Source: Aquanectria penicillioides (taxonomy: Eukaryota > Ascomycota > Sordariomycetes > Hypocreales > Nectriaceae). From it: a DNA stretch of 64,000 nucleotides. The stretch is from contig PYIU01000003.1 of NCBI GenBank assembly GCA_003415625.1, positions 620,001 through 684,000 of the forward strand, in the 5' to 3' direction. The notes under the pieces are model-generated. The model was not told the DNA's origin. It did not search any database and saw only the letters and a program-made list of their open reading frames with translations. The position numbers and the translations under genes were made by a program. Positions 58,232 to 64,000 of this stretch are shown here, piece by piece (the stretch's first letter is position 1; every line of letters starts with the position of its first letter).

Positions 58232-59377
58232 TTAGCCCTCTCTCATAAACTTGAGAAAGGCCCTAGCAATGGCGACGCCGTCGTGGGGGCTGGGCGCACG
58301 CCTCATGCCGTCCTCGTACAGCTCGTCGGAGAAGATGCCGGCAGTGTGGCGGTTGAGGAGGATCTCGGAGATGATTTCCTCGTTGAATTCCGGGTGGCCC
58401 TGCACGGTGATGTAGCGACCGGGGCTGTACACGGCCTGGACGGTGCATATGTCGTTAGATCCGAGGGGCATGGAGTTGGGAGGGAAGTCGAAGACAATGT
58501 CGCGGTGCATCTGGTGGATGCGCTGCAGAAGCATGTTAGTGAAATGCTGTGCTGTGAATTGCCAAACCCGGCCATGCGCTCCGCAACCGTCGAGTCCATG
58601 TCGATGTCGGTGGCGCCAGATGCAGCGCTGTGAGTGACAGCGGGCGCGGGATCTGGCATTAACATATCGATCACATACCATCTTGTCCAACCCAAAGATT
58701 TCCTTGCCCTGTGAGGTCAGGTGGACGTCGGTGACAGCCACCTCCCAGCCCTTGTCGCTCTTCCCAAGCCTGGCGCCGGCGGCACGACCAACGATTTGGT
58801 GACCGAAACAGACGCCGACAACTCTGACGTGTCCGCTCTCAATGGCGCGCTTGGTGAAGTTGACTAAATTGATGATCCAGGGGTCGTTGTCGAAGGCCGT
58901 GTGGCGGGAGCCGGTGATGAGCACGGCGTCGATGTCGTCCAGGGCGGGGTATGTGTGCGGCTTGTCAACGACATCGTAGCCCTTGATGGAGAGAACCTCG
59001 TCGAGCTTCTTGGGCGGTGAGAGGGATTCGGCGGCTGCGGAGAGGAGCGCTGTGAAGACGCCCGTGTATCCGCCGTACTTGTCACGGGTGTGGGGTTGCG
59101 GTATATCAGCCTCGAGGATGGCGAGGCGAAGCGGCGCGGATGCGGTTGCGGATGCGGATGCGGATGCGGATGCGGCCATTGTGGGAGCGGGAGACGAGGA
59201 CAGCAATGACGACAGCGAGGTTTTGATGTTGCCAGTAGCGTCAGCGTCAGCTCGGTGCAGAGGATAGACGACAAGAGGGGACCGCAGGTGCCAGTATACG
59301 AACAACACGGAGACGATGAGGAAGATGATGAGGGAGAGGAGGAGCTTTCGAACGGGATAGCGATACATGGCAAACAT
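58232..59377 (-). CDS. Class I glutamine amidotransferase-like protein with possible membrane anchor
   Basis: Two exons (59377-58679, 58522-58232) give 329 residues. The amidotransferase fold is shown by R-L-A-I-L-E-A-D, the oxyanion segment L-I-T-G-S, the nucleophile motif G-V-C-F-G-H-Q with Cys about 190, and the partner residues in V-Q-G-H-P-E-F (His about 276, Glu about 278). All three catalytic residues are present, so it is probably an active hydrolase or transferase of the YLR126C-like fungal group, whose substrate is unknown. The first 66 residues hold a strong hydrophobic helix (L-L-L-S-L-I-I-F-L-I-V-S-V-L-F-V), suggesting a signal anchor. The alternative start at M67 (59179) would give the cytosolic form usual for the family. 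The 156-base intron is a multiple of three with no in-frame stop, so naive ORF finding would wrongly include it. Confidence 0.85.
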   Translation of the reverse strand: MFAMYRYPVRKLLLSLIIFLIVSVLFVYWHLRSPLVVYPLHRADADATGNIKTSLSSLLSSSPAPTMAASASASASATASAPLRLAILEADIPQPHTRDKYGGYTGVFTALLSAAAESLSPPKKLDEVLSIKGYDVVDKPHTYPALDDIDAVLITGSRHTAFDNDPWIINLVNFTKRAIESGHVRVVGVCFGHQIVGRAAGARLGKSDKGWEVAVTDVHLTSQGKEIFGLDKMVCDRYVNARSRARCHSQRCIWRHRHRHGLDGCGAHGRVWQFTAQHFTNMLLQRIHQMHRDIVFDFPPNSMPLGSNDICTVQAVYSPGRYITVQGHPEFNEEIISEILLNRHTAGIFSDELYEDGMRRAPSPHDGVAIARAFLKFMREG

Positions 59378-59415
59378 CAATTGGGATCGGCCCGTTTCTT
59401 ACTCTTCTTCTTCTT

Positions 59416-59444
59416 CTTTCTTTCTTTCTTTCTTTCTTTCTTTC
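59416..59444. repeat. (CTTT)n microsatellite
   Basis: Seven CTTT units, 39 bases before the amidotransferase ATG, in its 5' leader. Confidence 0.9.
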
Positions 59445-59980
59445 ATGATTAACAGCTATTCAATACCCATGTCCAGAACCACCCAAGCCCATGTCCATGC
59501 CCATGCCCATGCTACGTGCTAGGGGGAGGAGGGACTGGCAGAGACTCACTTCACTCGCTCGCTCGCTCATACGCAGATCCGCAAATCCGCAAATACGTAG
59601 AAGCAGCACAACAGAGCCGCAGCCGCCAAAGACGCCTACGGTCAAGGTCAAGGGTCTCGTTCCCTGGTTTTACGCACGTTGGGTCGCCGTCTGGACCCGA
59701 TAGCGGGGAAACACGAGAGCAGGCTGTGGTTGAGGATGAAGGGATGAGGGGGGGAGAGGGGCGAGAGGCGAGGGGCGAGGGGCCCAAGAGGCAGAGGCAG
59801 AATCTTAGATGGGCGGTGAGGGACGCAGACGGGATGAAGGTTCTCGTGATCTCGTGATCTCGTGAGGCAATGCGTGCGTTTTTGTCTCTCGTCTTGTTCA
59901 AAATTCACCAACCGAGAGGCCAGGAGAGTGGGTGAATGGGAGCGAGAGAGAAGGAAAGTGAAAGAACGAAAGGAGAAAAG

Positions 59981-60001
59981 AAAAAAAAAAAAAAAAAAAA
60001 A
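59981..60001. repeat. Poly-A run, 21 bases
   Basis: An A run in the shared promoter region. Confidence 0.88.
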
Positions 60002-60612
60002 GAGACCCCAGTGTCGATCACAAGGAGTCAGGTCCAAGCCACCACACCGGTAGATGGGAAGCAAAAAGCAACTGACGTGGGAGCTGGGCCCAACATGGCA
60101 CCTGGTGCATGTTGCTGCATCTAAGCTCGTGGCTTGTGGTGCTCAACCAATCGATCGCAACTGTTTTGATTCAAAGTGGGTGACATCGACTTCTGCTGAC
60201 CCGTCCAGGGGGGGGGTGTATGTGCGTGTATGTGCGTGTATGTCCGTCGTCCTGCTGGCATGCAGAGTCTTGTGCTCTAAGAGAGACGTGTGTGGCGTTG
60301 ATCGGGTTAAAAAGTCGACTTGACGTTGGAGGTTTCATATCCCAGGGACAAGTAAAAAGAAAAAAATTGGCACTAAATAAACCTCCCAAATGTTATCTCC
60401 AGATCCTTTCTGTCGGGTAAGAAGTGGTTTTCCTTTTTGGCTTTGAGGGGGCGCTGGAATATCATTTCCCACCTTGTTGGAATCGAGTGCAGCCCTTCCC
60501 TCTTCTCTCTTCATCACTCACTCACTCACTCACATCACATCTCGTTTTCCTTGGGCGCCCTCGACTCTCCCTCGCCCCATTGTCCCCAAACCACCCTCGG
60601 AAATCAATCACA

Positions 60613-61870
60613 ATGGCCTCCAGAACCACCATACGGGCCTTCTTGGCCACAGCCCGGAAAGCCCTGGTTACCCCTGCTGCGCAGCGCGCCGGGCCCCTGA
60701 CCTTTGTCGTGGGCAACGAATCTGCCGGTGAGTTTTACACGGACGGGCCGCAGCCCAGTTCGCATATTCAACCCCCTACCCTAGATGCAATTGAACCTAC
60801 GGCTCTCGCTCACATGCATCACAGACCTCGACTCGCTCTGCTCGGCCCTGGTTTACGCCTACATCCACTCAAACTCCCCGCCTCATACCCTTCACATCCC
60901 CCTCTCAAACCTGCCCCGCGCAGACTTGGCTCTGCGGACGGAGATGACGGCGGTGCTCAAGTCGGCCGGCCTCTCTCCGTCCGACCTCCTCACTTTGTCT
61001 GAGCTGCCAGACCTGGATCCCGATGATACCCGCTGGCTGCTAGTCGACCACAATTGTCTCACCGGGCCGCTCAAGAAATTTGCCGGACGCATTTTTGGCT
61101 GCGTTGACCACCATGCCGACGAGAACACCATAAGCGTGAGCGTCTCCCCCAGGGTTGTGGAGCCCTGCGGCAGCTGCATGAGCTTGGTCGTCGAGGAGTC
61201 TAGGCAGGCCTGGGACGCCCTCAGCCGCGAGGTGCAGGACGGCGACGCCGCCCTCGAGGACGAAAAGCTTGCCAAGATGGGCCTGGCCTCGATCCTCTCC
61301 GACACCATCAACCTGACGGCCAAGGCAAAGGTCCGCGAAAAGGACCCCAAGGCCGTCGCATTCCTCGAGGCCCGGATCCGCGACCCGTCCTTTGATCGCA
61401 ACAAGTACTTTGACGAGATCTCCGCCGTTAAGGAAGACATTTCGAGTCTCAGCTTCCGCGACATCTTCCGCAAGGACTACAAGGAGTGGGACGAGGCCGG
61501 CCTCAAGCTGGGCATCAGCTGCAGCGTCCAGGGCTTCGACTACCTCGTGTCCAAGGCCGGCGGCGAGGGCCCATTGCTCGAGGACTTCACCGGGTGGGTG
61601 AAGGAGCGCGGGCTGGACGTCGCCAGCGTCATGACTACGTCGCACCCCAACGGCGAGTTCCAGCGCCACCTGCTTGTCTGGGGCTTGACGGACGAGGGCC
61701 GGGCCGCCGTGGAGCGCTTCCGCACCGTTGGCACCGAGCTGCAGCTAGAGACGTGGAAGGCCGGCGCCCTGGACGATGGCGCGAGCCGCTTCGCCTGGAG
61801 GCAGCACAACCTGGCCGCGAGCAGGAAGCAGGTCGCGCCGCTGCTGAGGGAGGCCCTCAAGAAGAAGTGA
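60613..61870 (+). CDS. PPX1: Exopolyphosphatase, Ppx1 type (DHH family)
   Basis: Two exons (60613-60727, 60825-61870) with a 97-base intron give 386 residues, close to yeast Ppx1 (397). The DHH-family metal motifs are intact: G-N-E-S-A-D-L-D-S (Asp about 39 and 41, spanning the intron), L-V-D-H-N (about 111-115) and V-D-H-H-A-D-E (about 132-138). The C-terminal DHHA2 domain contains S-H-P-N-G-E-F. The enzyme removes terminal phosphates from inorganic polyphosphate. The first about 28 residues are rich in Arg and Ala without acids (M-A-S-R-T-T-I-R-A-F), which looks like a mitochondrial presequence; yeast Ppx1 is found in cytosol and mitochondria. The ATG at 60613 has a good context (CACAATGG). 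Confidence 0.87.
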
Positions 61871-62252
61871 TCCACAGTTGGGTTGCGTCGGCGTCAACTA
61901 GGCAGGCATGGCATGAGAGAGCGAGAAGCGAGAGTGACCGGGAGCGAGGAATAACGTTGTACGATATGCAAAGAGCAGCTACCAGCAGTAGCCATTTTAA
62001 ACCCCTCCCATTGCCTGTTCGAGTTATGGTATTATCCTACATGGTGTTGAGTGTTGATACAGTGACGTGGCGTGGCGGGCTTTTTTTTTTTTTCATGTTA
62101 TATTGTACAGTACATCCTCCCAAGGGTCACAAAGCCTGCAGCCACCCGTCCATATTCAGCCCTGTGTTCCCATCCCATATCAATCAGCCTGCCTACCTAG
62201 GCAATCGAGCAAGCGATCCCCGCCGTCGCGGCTGAGACATCGCTGCAACCGT
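61871..62252. other. Convergent intergenic region
   Basis: 3' flanks of ppx1 (+) and atp25 (-), with a short T run near 62082-62092 and a CTACCTAGG motif near 62193. Nothing else is visible. Confidence 0.6.
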
Positions 62253-64000
62253 CTAGGCCAATGAGCCGCCCGTGGTTCCCGCCCTGATCTCCGCGACCCT
62301 GATCATTTCTCGTATCCCTTCTACCTCTGTCCACATCTTGACGAACTCTCTGTTGTTCCTCCTGCGCGATACGAGCAGAGCTGCTGGGTTTTCCGCCTTG
62401 GGCGCATGCTGAAGCGTCTCCGCCGCCGGGTCCGCAGTCAGGATGCATGCTTGGAGCGCCGTGTAGACGGCCCCAAAGGGGTACACGGGTGGTTCTTGGG
62501 CGAGCATTTCCGGATACACCCACCGGAGAGCCTCAATGCACATTACCTGGTCTTCTGTTTTCGCCATAGTCCTGTAGGCGAGCTCGTAGTGCCTAGCCTC
62601 GCGTGGCATCTTGAACCTCGACGGCATCCGAAAGGCGTCCCAGAACCGAGTCCAGTCTCCTTGAGCCGCATATGCAACCATCAGCCGCATGATTTCCTCG
62701 CCGTTGAATTTGCATCCCTTTTGTGCTATGAGATAGTCGAGGTTTTTCTGAGCCCGCTGGATTTCGGGACCATAGGACGGCGAGCTTATGGCTCCCTCGA
62801 TGAGTGCAATGAACAGTTCGTTGGTCCAAATATCCATGCCGCGCTCCTCGGCCGTTTGAAGAAGCTGGTCTACGAGCGCAAGTCGCTCCGTAGCGGCAAT
62901 ATCAGAATCCGACGGCGCTTGAAGAACACATCGGGAAAGGTTGTGGAGTATTTCCTCAGTAAAGGGAATTCCGATCAATTGAATGTCGGCCACGGTTTTG
63001 CGGACTTGAGCAAAGTTGGGAGCCTCTACTGCCTGTTCCACCTGCTCCGGGGATTGAGCTTCCGGGTTCCTGGGAGACGGCATTGTCTCTACAGGTTCTT
63101 GTGGAACTGAAGGCGATAACCGCCTGGCACTTGTAGAGTAGTATCGCTGCTGCTGAGAGGCCTGCTTCATTGCCTGCCACTGCAGCTCAGAATGGTTCGT
63201 AGGAAGTTGCACTTTCGTAGCCAAGAGCGCATCGAGCTCGGCCTGATCGATGGCCTTCCCGCCTTTCACCTTGGTGTTGTTTAGAAGACTTCGCTTCAGG
63301 ATGCCTTTCCAGAGAGTTTCCAGGTCGAGTTCATTTCGTCGTGGCTCGGTCATGCACTGCACCACTATCGTTGTGCCTGTAGGGGATGTGCCAAACCCGG
63401 AAAAGCGGCCCTCTCCATCAAAGCTTTGCACCTCTCCAGATTTGTCGCCATCTGATGAGAAGTTGACACACACCCAGCCAGTCGAGATACCGTTGTCACC
63501 TCCCGGAATGATGGCGGTGTTAGTCCCCATTAGCTTTGCCTTTTTTCGGAGACGGCGCAACTTCGTCCTGAGCTCGCCAGGTCCGATTAGCCCATCGGCT
63601 CGAGCGTCGATCTTGTAGTTTCTTCTGAGCCATCGAATAAATCGTCCTGAAGATATATGGAGATGTCTCTCGCTGCGAGTGGTTCCGAAGAGCATAATCA
63701 GGTTTGGGCCGAGGGCAGCCGGAGGGTCAAGGTCGCGGAGGTCCAAAAGAGAGATATCGTCCAATCCCATGTCCTCATAGATGTATTTTAGCATCGGTTT
63801 CACAATAGCCGGAGCATCATCGGGGATCTTGGGCAATTCGACCGCATGCTGGCTCGGGGCGTGTCGGGGCGGCTCAACCTCGAGGAACCAGGGTACGTCG
63901 TCGGAGTTGTTGGACTTGGCAGGCTCAGTAGTCTCCCCCGAAGCCTTGATTGCGTCGCTATCTTCTTTTTCAGCTGTCTCGGTCGCTTTCTCTTGGGAGA
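62253..64000 (-). CDS. ATP25: Atp25, mitochondrial ATPase synthesis protein (5' end outside the window)
   Basis: The frame is open from the window edge to a TAG at 62253, giving 582 codons of the C-terminal part. The start of the gene lies beyond 64000. The region V-P-W-F-L-E-V-E-P-P leads into a RsfS/Iojap-like domain (Y-I-Y-E-D-M-G-L-D-D-I-S-L-L-D-L-R and the R-S-E-R-H-L-H-I-S-S-G-R segment), followed by an about 370-residue alpha-helical domain. This two-part layout is that of yeast Atp25, which is cleaved in mitochondria. Its N-terminal part resembles a ribosome-silencing factor and its C-terminal part stabilises the mRNA of ATP synthase subunit 9. The acidic Ser/Thr/Glu stretch at the window edge is probably the end of the presequence region. 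No introns occur in the visible part. Confidence 0.9.
   Translation of the reverse strand, partial: SQEKATETAEKEDSDAIKASGETTEPAKSNNSDDVPWFLEVEPPRHAPSQHAVELPKIPDDAPAIVKPMLKYIYEDMGLDDISLLDLRDLDPPAALGPNLIMLFGTTRSERHLHISSGRFIRWLRRNYKIDARADGLIGPGELRTKLRRLRKKAKLMGTNTAIIPGGDNGISTGWVCVNFSSDGDKSGEVQSFDGEGRFSGFGTSPTGTTIVVQCMTEPRRNELDLETLWKGILKRSLLNNTKVKGGKAIDQAELDALLATKVQLPTNHSELQWQAMKQASQQQRYYSTSARRLSPSVPQEPVETMPSPRNPEAQSPEQVEQAVEAPNFAQVRKTVADIQLIGIPFTEEILHNLSRCVLQAPSDSDIAATERLALVDQLLQTAEERGMDIWTNELFIALIEGAISSPSYGPEIQRAQKNLDYLIAQKGCKFNGEEIMRLMVAYAAQGDWTRFWDAFRMPSRFKMPREARHYELAYRTMAKTEDQVMCIEALRWVYPEMLAQEPPVYPFGAVYTALQACILTADPAAETLQHAPKAENPAALLVSRRRNNREFVKMWTEVEGIREMIRVAEIRAGTTGGSLA

Larger units (their letters stand above)
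59378..60612. other. 1.2-kb divergent promoter region, amidotransferase and ppx1
   Basis: The two genes point away from each other. The region contains a CTTT microsatellite (59416-59444), a 21-base A run (59981-60001) and, just before the ppx1 start, a C/T-rich leader with (ACTC)n at about 60520-60536. No gene is supported. Confidence 0.55.

Overview
The window is nuclear DNA of a filamentous ascomycete, probably a Sordariomycete. The evidence is short GT-AG introns of about 50-80 bases with CTAAC-type branch sites, a moderately GC-rich background with many simple repeats, and a set of Pezizomycotina-type genes: an ENA sodium P-type ATPase, the Arb1 argonaute chaperone, an RGS-LOV photoreceptor, a Gpr1/Git3-type receptor and a large ankyrin protein. 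I can support fifteen protein-coding genes. I found no RNA genes, CRISPR arrays, intact transposons or phage. The genes are widely spaced, with several gene-free stretches of 1-6 kb.

Layout. 1-3.6 kb: AT-richer, gene-free DNA. 3.6-7.0 kb (-): ENA-type cation ATPase. 11.5-13.1 kb (-): Clp1, of the mRNA 3'-end processing complex. 14.2-15.5 kb (-): inositol polyphosphate multikinase. 20.6-22.2 kb (+): Arb1. 22.6-23.2 kb (-): Pmp3-like membrane proteolipid. 24.5-28.1 kb (+): Prp22 splicing helicase. 28.5-34.0 kb (-): ankyrin protein of about 1,816 residues. 36.6-38.65 kb (-): RGS-LOV blue-light receptor. 38.7-44.4 kb: repeat-rich, gene-free. 44.4-45.5 kb (-): cysteine-rich single-pass membrane protein. 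46.1-49.7 kb (-): RING-containing SNF2 ATPase in 11 exons. 50.7-50.9 kb (-): small poly-glycine protein. 51-55.5 kb: no intact gene, perhaps an eroded one. 55.6-57.4 kb (+): Gpr1-like seven-helix receptor. 58.2-59.4 kb (-): class I glutamine amidotransferase-like protein. 60.6-61.9 kb (+): Ppx1-type exopolyphosphatase. 62.25 kb to the window end (-): Atp25, cut off at its 5' end.

The genes form no operon or biosynthetic cluster. Loose themes are RNA processing (Clp1, Prp22, Arb1), sensing and signalling (RGS-LOV, Gpr1-like receptor, inositol multikinase, cysteine-rich surface protein), ion and stress handling (ENA, Pmp3) and mitochondria (Atp25, perhaps Ppx1).

The most notable observation is that four otherwise well-preserved genes carry five single-base reading-frame breaks. 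Every one lies in a G or C run, and restoring one base in each rejoins recognisable protein. This looks more like homopolymer errors in the assembly than gene decay, and it means automatic gene calls here would be truncated. The most interesting genes are the RGS-LOV photoreceptor, Arb1 with an 18-base exon, the RING-SNF2 ATPase with a GC-AG intron, and the giant ankyrin protein. I did not find a clearly new multi-gene system.
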